A stretch of DNA of 64,000 bases from Armatimonadota bacterium (GCA_016223145.1 JACRPN010000012.1:248001-312000), one strand, 5' to 3'; positions 9,237 through 18,952 are shown, numbered from the stretch's first letter. Notes: a model not told the origin generated them from the letters alone. Program-made: numbers and translations.

Positions 9237-10040
9237 TCACTTCTTCCGAACGGCAATCGAAATCGGCGCGGCCGACATTGGCTGAAGCGAATTGACACTT
9301 GTCGGTTCGGTCTGGGCGATTCCCATCGAGTCCCCCGCCTTGCGCAGCACCACGAGGTTCGAAAGCCGCCTGCTCGTCGAGAGCACAAACGACCCCTGGT
9401 AGTAGAGGCAAGTCGAGCTTCCACCGTCCAGATTGATGCCTTCCATCACCCCTTTGGCGCGCATAGCCCGCCCGAATTCGCTCAGCGTGACCTTGCCTTT
9501 TGTCGCGATCAGCACTACCCTGCCGTCCGCCGTGAGGCCCAAACCGGTCCGGGCTGCCCGACCCCTCAGGTGCGGATCGTAGAAGCGCTGTGCCTTGGGG
9601 TTCGGCTTCACAACACCCCCAGAGACCACCCGGATCGCGCCGCGCAGCCCAAAACGATAGGCCCCCCAATCGAGCACGGACCCAAAACGCGTGTCAAAGA
9701 TGCGCGGCACGCCGTACCAATCCACACCGAAAGCGCTGCCTATGGCGCCGTGGGCGACCAGCGAGCCGTCCACAACCACGTCGGCGATGGGCCTCTGAGC
9801 GCGCGGGCAGAAGAAGGTCCCTGTAATGGCGGCCACCGGCTGCGGCTTAGCGATAAGGTTCTGGATCGAGGTCAGACGGTGCGATTCGACGGTCTCAACA
9901 GCATAGGAGTCCGGCGATACGCGGGCCGTCACGGCGTGGTACCAGGCTTTGCCGGACTTATATTTGGCGTACTGGATGGCTGGCGCCGGAGGCGTCGCAA
10001 CGAGGCTCGACCCGATTCCAAGGACTGCCAATAGGCTCAT
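9237..10040 (-). CDS. Exported phosphodiester glycosidase (NAGPA-like) domain protein
   Basis: A 267-residue protein with a weak N-terminal signal ([15 protein letters not shown]) followed by a phosphodiester glycosidase fold related to human NAGPA, which removes N-acetylglucosamine from phosphodiester-linked sugars. Family marks are [32 protein letters not shown] and [16 protein letters not shown] near the C-terminus, the last being the most conserved active-site segment. It lies between rpmH (same strand, 158 bases downstream) and a divergent amine oxidase. It is a paralogue of the truncated gene at 1-359. The substrate may be an envelope teichoic-acid-like or exopolysaccharide phosphodiester, which is inference. 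Confidence 0.82.
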   Translation of the reverse strand: MSLLAVLGIGSSLVATPPAPAIQYAKYKSGKAWYHAVTARVSPDSYAVETVESHRLTSIQNLIAKPQPVAAITGTFFCPRAQRPIADVVVDGSLVAHGAIGSAFGVDWYGVPRIFDTRFGSVLDWGAYRFGLRGAIRVVSGGVVKPNPKAQRFYDPHLRGRAARTGLGLTADGRVVLIATKGKVTLSEFGRAMRAKGVMEGINLDGGSSTCLYYQGSFVLSTSRRLSNLVVLRKAGDSMGIAQTEPTSVNSLQPMSAAPISIAVRKK

Positions 10041-10254
10041 GTGCGCACCGCATCACAATTACGTTGCTTGTAATCAAGAAAGGGTCCAATACGGCCCGAA
10101 TAGTGACCAGTAAGGGTGCTGGACGTGGAAAAACCCGGCGAAAGTTCTATGAGGACTCGAAGTGGGCCGCCAGCCCGTCTGCACACCTGGGGAACCAGAG
10201 GATAGAATCGGGTCTGCCAACTGAAAGGTCATCGATGAAACGGGGGAACAGGGA

Positions 10255-11238
10255 ATGAGGGTCGGCATCATCGGCGCCGGGGTCGCAGGACTCGCGGCCG
10301 GCCGCACGCTCAAGGCCCTCGGGCACGAAGCGGTCCTCTTCGAGGCTATGAGCCATGCCGGAGGCCGGCTGGCAAGCCGGGCAGTGGACGGCTACATCTT
10401 CGACACGGGGCCATCCTCGATCGCTCCGCGCGGAACGGCACTGGAACAGGCCATTCGTCACGAGCTGAGCACGTCCGGACTTCATCGGATTCAGCGCCCA
10501 ATCTTTGTACACACGGGATTGCGCGTGGTTTCAGGAGACCCTGTCAAGAACGCGGTCGAGCGATTTGCGTACGTCGAAGGGAACCAAGTTTTGGCTGACA
10601 GGCTCGCGGAGGGGCTCGATCTTCGCCTTTCCGTGGAGGTCCCGGAGCTGGCCAAGAATCACGTAGGCTATGAATGCGCCGGCGAGGACTTCGACGCGCT
10701 GATTCTCACGCCACCGGCTCCCATCGCCAAGCCCCTGCTGCTCACGGTTGGGGAGGGCAGGCATCTCGCCAACACGTCCTATCGGCCATGCCTGAGCGTG
10801 CTTCTGGGCTTTGAGGAGGATCTGCCCCCGCTGAGCTACCATGCGATCCTGGACCCCGAGCAACGGCACCCGCTCACGTGGCTTTGCATCGAGTCGGAAA
10901 AGTGTCCCGGCAGGGCGCCAGAGGGATGTACGGCGATGGTGGCGCAGCTCAGCCCCGAGTTCAGCAAGAGACACTTCGAAACGGAAGATGAAACCGTCGT
11001 TTCGGCGACGCTGGATTTCGTCTCGCGGCTATTTGGTCCGGGGTTCGGCTCCTGCGCCGTGTCAGGAGTCGTTCGATGGCGCTACAGCCAGCCGGAGACC
11101 ACCAGCGTTTTTGAGTCGGCGAATGTCCCGGGAAACAGGGTCGTGGTTGCCGGAGACGGGGTGATGGGCTCACGATTGGAGTTGGCTTACGAATCTGGCG
11201 TCAAGGCCGCCCATTGGCTCGTCGGAGGTAGTGAGTGA
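10255..11238 (+). CDS. FAD-dependent amine oxidase / renalase-like protein
   Basis: A 327-residue flavoprotein with an N-terminal Rossmann dinucleotide-binding motif (GIIGAGVAGLAAGRTL, residues 4-19), the ribose-binding acidic residue in LFEAMSHAGGRLASR, FDTGPSSI, and a C-terminal FAD-binding segment (VVVAGDGVMGSRLELAYESG). The architecture matches small NAD(P)-binding amine oxidase/renalase-like proteins. The substrate is not predictable. It overlaps the next gene by 4 bases (GTGA at 11235-11238), so the pair is translationally coupled. Confidence 0.8.
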   Translation: MRVGIIGAGVAGLAAGRTLKALGHEAVLFEAMSHAGGRLASRAVDGYIFDTGPSSIAPRGTALEQAIRHELSTSGLHRIQRPIFVHTGLRVVSGDPVKNAVERFAYVEGNQVLADRLAEGLDLRLSVEVPELAKNHVGYECAGEDFDALILTPPAPIAKPLLLTVGEGRHLANTSYRPCLSVLLGFEEDLPPLSYHAILDPEQRHPLTWLCIESEKCPGRAPEGCTAMVAQLSPEFSKRHFETEDETVVSATLDFVSRLFGPGFGSCAVSGVVRWRYSQPETTSVFESANVPGNRVVVAGDGVMGSRLELAYESGVKAAHWLVGGSE

Positions 11239-11891
11239 AGCGCTTTCTGTTGGTCTTGGGGCTGTCTTTGGCCTTGTTCGCAGCATCGCCTCTCGCCTTG
11301 GCGCAGGCCAAATACACGATCAAGGTAAACGGGAAGGCGGTCGGGACGGCATCGCTGACCCAGACCCTGCTTCCCGGCGGGGAGAAGGTGGTGCAGTCGC
11401 GCGTGGAGATGGCGTCAGGCGCCAACGCCAAGGTCTTCGTCACGGGCAATTCGCGCTATGACAGCCGGGGCAACCCCCTGCGTCAGTTCATCGAGACGAT
11501 CACCGTCGGGCCAGCTTCTCGGCGACAGGTCACGGCTACCTTCGACGCCACTGGAGCCCACGCTATCGTAGACGAATCGGGGGTTCGCAAGGTGGTGGAC
11601 GTGCCTTTGGTGGATACGGCCCCTCGAGCGGACCCGACCCAGTTTTGGGCTCTGCGCACCCCTCCGAAAGCGGGGACACGAGTCCAGTTCTATCGTTTCG
11701 ATGCGGTCTTGCTTAAGTGGAACCTTACCACCGCGATCTATGTGGGCCAAAAAGAAGTGGCCTATGGAAAGGCGAAGATCAAGGTTCATGTCATCAACGA
11801 TGACCGCGCGGTCACCTGGGTCGATGAAAGGGGCCTACCCGTGCGGATCGAACTGGACGGCTCTTTGCTGGAACGGATAGAGCCCAATTAG
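11235..11891 (+). CDS. Exported protein of unknown function
   Basis: A 218-residue protein with a clear signal peptide (MKRFLLVLGLSLALFAASPLALA, cleavage after Ala-Gln likely). The mature part is rich in beta-strand-like sequence (KYTIKVNGKAVGTASLTQTL, RRQVTATFDATGAHAIVDESG, KIKVHVINDDRAVTWVDERG), reminiscent of DUF3108-like periplasmic beta proteins, but I do not recognise a specific family. The GTG start is supported by GGAGG at 11224-11228 and by the 4-base overlap with the amine oxidase gene. The co-expressed BTAD-ATPase gene follows after a short gap. Confidence 0.7.
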   Translation: MKRFLLVLGLSLALFAASPLALAQAKYTIKVNGKAVGTASLTQTLLPGGEKVVQSRVEMASGANAKVFVTGNSRYDSRGNPLRQFIETITVGPASRRQVTATFDATGAHAIVDESGVRKVVDVPLVDTAPRADPTQFWALRTPPKAGTRVQFYRFDAVLLKWNLTTAIYVGQKEVAYGKAKIKVHVINDDRAVTWVDERGLPVRIELDGSLLERIEPN

Positions 11892-11948
11892 GTCGACGCA
11901 AAGAATCCGATCCTGGTGAGCGCGAGCCATACTGGCAAAGTCACTTCG

Positions 11949-13766
11949 ATGAACAACTGGAGCGCCCCCCTGCGAATGCGGATGCTTGGCCGTCTCGAAG
12001 TCGTCTCGAGCGCTGGGCAGGCGGCGCGTTTTCGGTCGCGAAAAGCGCTCGCCTTGTTGGCATTCCTGGCGCTCAACCCTGACGAGGAGTTTCATCGCGA
12101 ACAGCTCTGCGACCTGTTCTGGCCCGACAGCGATGGCGACCGCCAGGCTCAGAGCCTCAGGCGCGCGGTGGCAGACATCCGTGAAGAACTCGAAGTTCGG
12201 ATGGGCATGGGTGAGATCGTCCAGACGCGCCGCAACTACGTGGCCCTGGTGCCCGGCAGCGTTGAAACGGACGTGGCGCACTTCAATGCCCTAACCTCGG
12301 GAGCGCCGGACCAGGATGAATTGAGGGCCTTGCTGGAAGCAGTTGGCCTCTATGCGGGCGAGCTGCTGCCTTCATTGGCCGAAAGCTGGGTTCTTGCTCT
12401 GAGGGCGGATCTAGAAGAGCGCTTTGGCCACGCCGTCGTCCGGCTTTGCCAAGCCCGCATTGATAGTGGCGAGGCTCAAGAAGCGTTGAGGATCGCACGT
12501 GCAGCAGTCCTTGCGGCCCCCTTTCGAGAGGATGTGCACATTGCCCTGATCTCCGGATACAAAGCTGCAGGAATGGACATCGAAGCCCTGAGGCAGTTCG
12601 AAGAATGGGAACGCCTACTCGATGAGAACTGGGGCGAAGCACCGTCAGAACAGGCGGTGCGCGCACTTGAATCCCAGTCCGCTCCGGCCACCGAGCCAGC
12701 AGCCATTGACGGCTTGAACAGAGCAGGCGCCGGCCTTCACCGGAGCCAGACCCATCCCGATATGGAGACGGCGGGCGGCGCGGTTCCGTTGGGCTCGCGC
12801 TTCTACGTTGCCAGGGCATCCGACCAAGAGGCGTTCGATGCCTTCGACCAGGGCGAAGGCGTGATTCTTGTCCACGGTCCGCGCCAGGTGGGGAAGAGTT
12901 CGCTTCTGGCGCGTCTGCTGGGCCATGCTCGCGATTCCGGCGCCGCCGCGGCATTCTCCGATCTTCAGTCCTTCGGTGCGACGCAGCTCTCCTCCGCCGA
13001 AACCCTCTATAAGACTCTGGCACACGGTCTCGCCAGGGACCTGCGCCAAGAGGTCGACTTCTCAGCAAGCTGGCAAGACTGGCTGGGCCCTAACATGAAC
13101 CTGGAAACCATGGTCGAAGAACTCCTTTCCAGGACTCCGGGGCCGGTCTCCTGGATTCTCGATGAGGTAGACCTCCTATTCGACAGGGCCTATACGAATG
13201 ACTTATTCGGGCTGCTCCGAAGCTGGCACAACCGGCGAGCGTTTGAACCGGATGGGCCCTGGCGAAAGCTCACCTTGGTTCTGGCATACGCGACCGAGGC
13301 ACACCTTTTCATCACCGATCTCAGCCAGTCTCCTTTCAATATTGGCGTTCGTGTGGGGATGCAGGATTTTCACGAAGAGGAGGTCAAAGAGCTGCAGGGG
13401 CGATACATGGGAGCCTTGGCGCAAGACGTACACCGAGACGTGTTCGGGCTCACGAAAGGGCACCCGTTTCTCACGCGCCGAGCCTTTGCATTCCTCGCCA
13501 AGGACGGCTCGATAGAGTCTTTGAAGCAACTGGCGAGCGAGGTGGACGGGCCGTTCGGCGAGCACCTGCGTCGTACTTGGATCGCCATCTCTCAGGACCC
13601 TGAGCTGACGAACGAAGTCCGAAGGCTTCTATCCGGCCGCCCCTTCGAGGACCCCACAACGCGCTACCGCCTCTGGTCGTCAGGCATCATCCGGGTCTCC
13701 CGTGACGGCGCGGTCGAGTTCAGGGTTCCTATCTATGGACCTTACTTGCGCGCGGCCTTGGGCTGA
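11949..13766 (+). CDS. SARP/BTAD-type regulator fused to AAA-like (AAA_35) ATPase domain
   Basis: A regulator of about 605 residues (an in-frame GTG at 11916 would add 11). The N-terminus is an OmpR/SARP winged helix (LRMRMLGRLEVVSSAGQAAR, HREQLCDLFWPDSDGDRQAQ). A bacterial transcriptional activator domain follows (about residues 95-240), built from helical repeats. The C-terminal half is an AAA-like ATPase with Walker A GPRQVGKSSLLARL, Walker B SWILDEVDLLF and the family segment SPFNIGVRVGMQDF. No output other than DNA binding is seen. It ends tail to tail with the minus-strand gene at 13742-17401, overlapping 25 bases; that protein carries a homologous ATPase domain. It may be an ATP-dependent activator of an unknown regulon. 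Confidence 0.8.
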   Translation: MNNWSAPLRMRMLGRLEVVSSAGQAARFRSRKALALLAFLALNPDEEFHREQLCDLFWPDSDGDRQAQSLRRAVADIREELEVRMGMGEIVQTRRNYVALVPGSVETDVAHFNALTSGAPDQDELRALLEAVGLYAGELLPSLAESWVLALRADLEERFGHAVVRLCQARIDSGEAQEALRIARAAVLAAPFREDVHIALISGYKAAGMDIEALRQFEEWERLLDENWGEAPSEQAVRALESQSAPATEPAAIDGLNRAGAGLHRSQTHPDMETAGGAVPLGSRFYVARASDQEAFDAFDQGEGVILVHGPRQVGKSSLLARLLGHARDSGAAAAFSDLQSFGATQLSSAETLYKTLAHGLARDLRQEVDFSASWQDWLGPNMNLETMVEELLSRTPGPVSWILDEVDLLFDRAYTNDLFGLLRSWHNRRAFEPDGPWRKLTLVLAYATEAHLFITDLSQSPFNIGVRVGMQDFHEEEVKELQGRYMGALAQDVHRDVFGLTKGHPFLTRRAFAFLAKDGSIESLKQLASEVDGPFGEHLRRTWIAISQDPELTNEVRRLLSGRPFEDPTTRYRLWSSGIIRVSRDGAVEFRVPIYGPYLRAALG

Positions 13767-16700
13767 GTCTTCCAGGGGACGCTGTTCAACGACCGCAAGA
13801 CCCCGTCCTTGCCGAACAGGAAGATCTTGGAGCCATCTTTGGAGAACCCCGCGATGGTTGTCGCCTCGGTTTGACCATCTTTGGCATTGCCTGCGGAGTC
13901 ATCTCTCTGCGAGAAGAATTCGACTCCAGACTTCGGATCGTAGACGATTAGGGTGCCGTCCTTGAGGCAGACGAGGACGCGGCTACAGTCTGGTGAGATG
14001 TCATAGAAGTTAATCGCCTGCCCTGGAGCGAGCACCGTGCATCGCGGTCCCTTCGACAGATCCCACACGCCGATGGTGTCATCAGCCAGCGTGCCAACAA
14101 GGAGACTCCCCTTGACCCAAAAACTCCTGACGGCCACGCCCGTGGGGATTTCAAGGTTCTTCACGCGCTTCCCCGATGAAGTATCGAAAACTTCGATCCG
14201 GCTTGAGGAGTCGTTAAGACCCGTGTAGAACGACAAGATCAACCACTTGCCGTCTGCCGATAGAGCTGAGGCGGTGATATCTTGCTTCGGAAATTCCATC
14301 CTTCGAAGGATCTTCCCACTCTCTGCAGAGACCAACAAGATGATTGCGGTCGTTGGCATCAAGGGCCCTGTCCACCACTTGCTGGCCCTGACCGCAAAGA
14401 TGGGCCCGTCGGAGGTCATCAGGCCCCCATAGTTCACGCCGGGAAGCGGCCAGTTTGGCCTGAACCTGTGCAAAACGGCCATGGACTCTGTGTCGAGGAT
14501 CGCATACTCGGCCTGCGTATGCGGAGCGTAATCCATTCCAGGGGCCGGCTTGCCCGTGTTGGAACGTACAAGAAGTCGCTTGCCTCCCATCAGCCTACCT
14601 ATCCCGAAGACCATCGAGTCGAAGACCTTGACCGACTTCTCTTTCTTCAGACCGTCGATGGAGTAGCGGTCGACAGTACCAGAATCGGTCCCCACATAGA
14701 CTCTCTTCCCGGAGACGACCGAAAACGGCTCCTGCGAGTGTACGCCTGCAGGACTCTCGATGCGAGCCACTTCGCCAGTCTTAAGGTTCCTGGATTCCAA
14801 TGCCCCCTCGACCGTCGGGTAGAGCAGGAATCGTGGGTCATCGCCCAGCCAGAAGTCGACTGGGGGATCTGCAATAGCGCCTAGGGACTTAACGGCAGGC
14901 AAGGGCTCAAGTGGCCAGATGCGCACGGCGCCCATCCGGTCGATGCTGGCGAAATGGGTCCCGCCAGGCAAATAGACGACCCTGAAGACTTGGTACTGAT
15001 GGCCATAGTAGTTTTGCTGCACCTTTCCGCTGCCAACGTCGTAACGGGTAATCACTCCGCCAGAAGTCAGGAGGATGCTGCGTTTGTCTGGCGCGAACAA
15101 CGCTCCGGCGCCCAGATCGGTTGGCGCTTCGAGGGTGGAGGTCACGCTTAGGTCAGAAGCTCTGCGGATCTGGAACGGGCGAGGCGCACCCTGATCGATC
15201 AACATGAAAAGCGTTCCATCCTTGCTCCGAACAAAGTACTGGTTGCCCGCAAGCGGCGGCGGGAGGATTTTGGTCTCGGCAGCTCGACTGCCCTTCGAGT
15301 CCGTCCGAATCAGGAGCCCGTCGCGAAATAGGGAGATTTCATCGCCATTCGGGAGTTTCATCGTCGCTTTGCGCGCCGGGTCGGGGCGAGGATAATGCTC
15401 CAGAACTTTGCCATCGAATGAGCGCTTCTCGGTGTCTCCGCCGCCCCATTGAACGATCATCGTCCGAGTGTCCGGATCGAACGACATGATACGGAGCGCA
15501 GACTCTGCGACAATCTGGTCGGTGTCCGCGTCGCGAATCACCAGCTTGCCTGTTTCTGGATCGACCCCGGACCTCAAGTTGCCCCTGCGGATAAGGGGGA
15601 AGATCGTTTTTCCCTTGAACTTCCTGCGTAATTGAAGTCCAGTGGGAGTCACCTTGAAGATCGAGTCGCGGGTGATCAGGCTGACCGTACCGTCCGGATC
15701 TTCTTCAAACTCGTTACGCAACGGCTGGACCTGGGCTTCTGCGACTTGGCCGTTGAGCATCGCTGCCAGATGGCCCCATTCCCAGCCTCGAAGGGGGTCG
15801 TCCCTAGACCGGTCCATCAGCTCTGCGACCTTCATCCACCGATTCTCTTGCATGGCGAGCCGGAGCGATACCATGATTCCCATATAGCTTGTCCGACGCA
15901 GCTCGTCGGCGCTCTTCTCAAGATCGTGAACCGCCCGATTCCGCTCTTCCAGGGTTCTCTTGAGGTCGAAGCTTCTGCCTTGCAGGTCGACCAGCGCTTG
16001 CTGTCGCTGGTTTGAGACCCTTGCCAGTTCTGTAGTGCGCAATTGCAGGCTATTCAGGGCGGCCTTGCGCTCTCCGGAAATGCGGGTCAGCTCTCCGTTT
16101 CTGTTTTCAAGCGTGCTGAGGGCTTCTTTGCGTTCGTTCGAGGTCTTGGCCAACTTGTTGAGTGCTTCCTGCCGCTCTCCTGAAATCCGCCACATGCCGA
16201 TGGCGCCCGACGTCACCGCAAGGACAAGAACACCCGCGACGCTCGCCGTGCGCAGCACGGCGATTCTTGCGGCGCCGCGCTGTCGTCGAAGCTCGCCCTC
16301 GGGCAGGCTCTGGCGTCGCCATCGCTCGTCGAAGACGCGGCGATAGGCCTCGTTGCGGACCTTCAATACTCCATGATCTTCGTATCCAAGACCCGCAAGG
16401 CGCAGCGACGCCGCCACCGGGTTCTCCTCGGTGGTGGGAACGCCGCGCCCTCTGAGCAGCCTTCCATAAAGGTCCAGCACTTGCGATCGCTTCTCGTCTG
16501 GCGCCACTCCGGGGACGTCGGGATCCAGCATTCGGCGCTCCACGTCGGCGAAATTGGCAACCTTTTGACGGGCTTCTCTGGTAAAGAACAGCTCCTTCAC
16601 CAGGCGGTCGACGCCATGCTTCGACGTGATGCCTGTATCGCCAGCGACGTGGCTGCAGAGGAGCTGCGTGAGGTAAGGATGCCCGCTTACCCAGTGGTGG

Positions 16701-17401
16701 ACCCGCTGGACCAGGACTCCGCCATTGCGTCCGCCTTCCGCCAGCACTGAGGCATAGCCCGAGGTTTCTTCCAGCGAGAAGTCGGTGAGATCGATCCGCC
16801 TGCCAATGTTGAACGGAGTGATCTCGGGGTTCCGGATGAGCTGCCCCGGCGTTGCGACACCCACCAGACAGAATGTGAGGCGCTCGAAGCCGCCGGCCTC
16901 GGACCGACGGTTGTAGCAGTCCCGGATTCCGGCAAAGAACTCGTCAGCCGGAAATGGAAGAGCGCGCACGTAGTCGACTTCGTCGATAAAGATCACGATG
17001 GGGGTCTTCGCGGTATTCAGCACTACCGTCTCCAAGGCGCCCAGCCATCGCGAGAGCGGGCCGATCTCCAAATGGCTCCGCCAATATTCCAGGAGCGCAG
17101 GCTGCATGCCGAGTTCTTGGCCCATGGCGGCGAGAAGGCCGCCATACCACTGTTCCGCGGTCAGGTTGGCGCCGAGGCGCTGAAGATCCAGTTTGACCGT
17201 GGCTACCCCCTTTTCTTTCAGCTTGACGATCGTCCTTGCGACCAACGAGGATTTCCCCTTTTGGCGTGAGTCGAGCACGAAGACATAGTCGCCTTCGAGC
17301 AGCGCATCTAGAAGATCGGAATCGGCACGACGCTCGATATAGCTGGGAGCGTTGGGGTCCATGGTCCCACCAGGCCGGAAAAAAGGTGCCGTACGGCTCA
17401 T
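13742..17401 (-). CDS. Membrane-anchored AAA-like ATPase with coiled coil and WD40-type beta-propeller
   Basis: A 1219-residue protein. Residues about 1-330 are an AAA_35-like ATPase with P-loop variant LDSRQKGKSSLV (the usual first Gly replaced by Asp), Walker B IVIFIDEVD and TPFNIGRRIDLTDFSLEE. A single membrane segment lies near 380-403 (VAGVLVLAVTSGAIGMW). A heptad-rich coiled coil of repeated ERxxALxxL units follows (405-500). The segment DDPLRGWEWGHL then opens a long WD40/quinoprotein-like beta-propeller (about 560-1210), as in planctomycete-type WD40 proteins. It probably senses or scaffolds outside the ATPase compartment. The ATPase half is homologous to that of the convergent BTAD protein. 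Confidence 0.78.
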   Translation of the reverse strand: MSRTAPFFRPGGTMDPNAPSYIERRADSDLLDALLEGDYVFVLDSRQKGKSSLVARTIVKLKEKGVATVKLDLQRLGANLTAEQWYGGLLAAMGQELGMQPALLEYWRSHLEIGPLSRWLGALETVVLNTAKTPIVIFIDEVDYVRALPFPADEFFAGIRDCYNRRSEAGGFERLTFCLVGVATPGQLIRNPEITPFNIGRRIDLTDFSLEETSGYASVLAEGGRNGGVLVQRVHHWVSGHPYLTQLLCSHVAGDTGITSKHGVDRLVKELFFTREARQKVANFADVERRMLDPDVPGVAPDEKRSQVLDLYGRLLRGRGVPTTEENPVAASLRLAGLGYEDHGVLKVRNEAYRRVFDERWRRQSLPEGELRRQRGAARIAVLRTASVAGVLVLAVTSGAIGMWRISGERQEALNKLAKTSNERKEALSTLENRNGELTRISGERKAALNSLQLRTTELARVSNQRQQALVDLQGRSFDLKRTLEERNRAVHDLEKSADELRRTSYMGIMVSLRLAMQENRWMKVAELMDRSRDDPLRGWEWGHLAAMLNGQVAEAQVQPLRNEFEEDPDGTVSLITRDSIFKVTPTGLQLRRKFKGKTIFPLIRRGNLRSGVDPETGKLVIRDADTDQIVAESALRIMSFDPDTRTMIVQWGGGDTEKRSFDGKVLEHYPRPDPARKATMKLPNGDEISLFRDGLLIRTDSKGSRAAETKILPPPLAGNQYFVRSKDGTLFMLIDQGAPRPFQIRRASDLSVTSTLEAPTDLGAGALFAPDKRSILLTSGGVITRYDVGSGKVQQNYYGHQYQVFRVVYLPGGTHFASIDRMGAVRIWPLEPLPAVKSLGAIADPPVDFWLGDDPRFLLYPTVEGALESRNLKTGEVARIESPAGVHSQEPFSVVSGKRVYVGTDSGTVDRYSIDGLKKEKSVKVFDSMVFGIGRLMGGKRLLVRSNTGKPAPGMDYAPHTQAEYAILDTESMAVLHRFRPNWPLPGVNYGGLMTSDGPIFAVRASKWWTGPLMPTTAIILLVSAESGKILRRMEFPKQDITASALSADGKWLILSFYTGLNDSSSRIEVFDTSSGKRVKNLEIPTGVAVRSFWVKGSLLVGTLADDTIGVWDLSKGPRCTVLAPGQAINFYDISPDCSRVLVCLKDGTLIVYDPKSGVEFFSQRDDSAGNAKDGQTEATTIAGFSKDGSKIFLFGKDGVLRSLNSVPWKTQPKAARK

Positions 17402-17420
17402 AGGGGCATTGTACGAAACG

Positions 17421-17456
17421 ATGTGTGAACAACGCGGTCACGGATCGTTCACACAT
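17421..17456. promoter_or_regulatory. Operator-like 10-bp inverted repeat between divergent genes
   Basis: ATGTGTGAAC at 17421-17430 and its exact reverse complement GTTCACACAT at 17447-17456 are separated by 16 bases. They lie in the 138-base gap between the divergent AAA-WD40 gene and the beta-propeller gene, 20 bases upstream of the former. The centre-to-centre distance of 26 bases is about two and a half helical turns. This looks like a regulator binding site; a cruciform or RNA hairpin is the alternative. Confidence 0.55.
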
Positions 17457-17539
17457 GGTTCAGCAGAATGCGATCCAAGTCTCACCGGAGACGCTACTGG
17501 CGGCCTGAAGGGGTACGGCCAGCCAAACGGGGAATGCAA

Positions 17540-18853
17540 ATGAACTTAACAAGAGTCGTCTCAACACTCCTTCCGGCCACCATGCTGGGAGCCCTCATCA
17601 TGGCCGCTCCCGCTCAAACCACAATGCGGGCATCGGTCGGCCACAGCGGCGCCGAGGCACAAGGAGCAAGCCCTCAAGCCGTGATCAGTACCGGAACTGG
17701 ACAGTATGTGGTCTTTACTTCCGCGGCACCCAACCTGGTGCCTGGCGGAACCTCCCATATCCAGGTCTTTCGGCGCGACCTGAACTCGAACACCACGCTT
17801 CTCGTCTCGGTGGATGCGGGTGGAGCCGAGGCCAATGGCGATTGCTTCAACCCTCGCGTCTCACCTGACGGCAGATTCGTCTCGTTCTCCTCCGACGCAA
17901 CCAACCTGTCTCCGGAAGGCGATGGCAACCTTTCCCGAGATGTGTTTCGCCGCGATATCCTGCTCGGAACGACAATTCGGGTCTCGGTCGCCAATAACGA
18001 GGCAGAAGGCAATAGCACAAGCGACTCTTCGGCAATCAGTGCGGACGGCAACCTTGTCGCCTTTCGATCAAACGCCACGAATCTGGTTTCGCTTGCGCCA
18101 AGCGCTTACTCTCAAGTGTTCTTGCGAAACATCTCTGCAGGAACCACCGTTCTCGTTTCACGGTCGACCAGCGGCGGCTATGGCGACGACGAAAGCGGGT
18201 ACTTCCAACCCCAGATCACGCCCAACGGCCGGTACGTCGCCTTCACGTCGAAGGCCGGGAACATGGTTTCCGGTGACACCAACGGCAACTGGGATGTCTA
18301 TCGTCGGGACATGAACAACGGCGGCAAGATGGTGCGGGTCTCGCTTCCCACCAATGGGGCGCAGTATTTCGGCATCAGCCACACGTCGGCCATGAGCGAC
18401 GACGGACGCTATGTCGCCTTTGTCTCGTTGAACGCCTTCAACATCGTGGACACCAACGGCGTCGTCGACGTTTTCCTGCGAGACACCAGCAAGAACACTC
18501 TGACCCGGATATCGAACAGCGCCGCAGGGGGATTCGCCAACGGCCCAAGCGGAGATTCGGGGGGCTGGGGCGTTCGCATCAGCGGAGATGGAACGAAGGT
18601 CGTGTTCGAGTCCGCCGCTTCCGACTTGGTGAGCGGCGACGGAAACGGCGTTGTTGACGTGTTCCTTCGGAATCGCAGCAATAACACAACGTCGTTGGTC
18701 TCTGTGAGCGCTTTGGGGGGCTCGGCAGACGGGGCCAGTATCAGCCCTTCGATCAGCGCGAACGGATTCGTCTCCTTTGTCTCGGATGCCAGCAACCTGG
18801 TGATGGACGATACGCTCGGATTCACCGACGTCTTTCGGAGAGGAACCTACTGA
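17540..18853 (+). CDS. Exported TolB-like (PD40) beta-propeller protein
   Basis: A protein of about 437 residues with a signal peptide (MNLTRVVSTLLPATMLGALIMAAPA). Six or seven repeats of about 60-65 residues each contain a (I)SxDGRxVxFxSxAxNLV core, then D-x-N/G-x-x-DVFxRD and a xTxxVS strand. Examples are VSPDGRFVSFSSDATNLSP, ITPNGRYVAFTSKAGNMVS and ISGDGTKVVFESAASDLVS. This is the WD40-like/PD40 propeller found in TolB and many surface proteins. The start at 17540 follows GGGGAA; an ATG at 17534 is the alternative. No sorting tail is present. The ligand is unknown. Confidence 0.8.
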   Translation: MNLTRVVSTLLPATMLGALIMAAPAQTTMRASVGHSGAEAQGASPQAVISTGTGQYVVFTSAAPNLVPGGTSHIQVFRRDLNSNTTLLVSVDAGGAEANGDCFNPRVSPDGRFVSFSSDATNLSPEGDGNLSRDVFRRDILLGTTIRVSVANNEAEGNSTSDSSAISADGNLVAFRSNATNLVSLAPSAYSQVFLRNISAGTTVLVSRSTSGGYGDDESGYFQPQITPNGRYVAFTSKAGNMVSGDTNGNWDVYRRDMNNGGKMVRVSLPTNGAQYFGISHTSAMSDDGRYVAFVSLNAFNIVDTNGVVDVFLRDTSKNTLTRISNSAAGGFANGPSGDSGGWGVRISGDGTKVVFESAASDLVSGDGNGVVDVFLRNRSNNTTSLVSVSALGGSADGASISPSISANGFVSFVSDASNLVMDDTLGFTDVFRRGTY

Positions 18854-18952
18854 TTGAAGGGCATTCGCTTGAGGCTCGGGCGACCTCTCCCGGGCCCGGC
18901 CCAATTTGGGGCCGGAGGATGTACGATTTCCTTCAAAAGGTAATTGGGGCAG

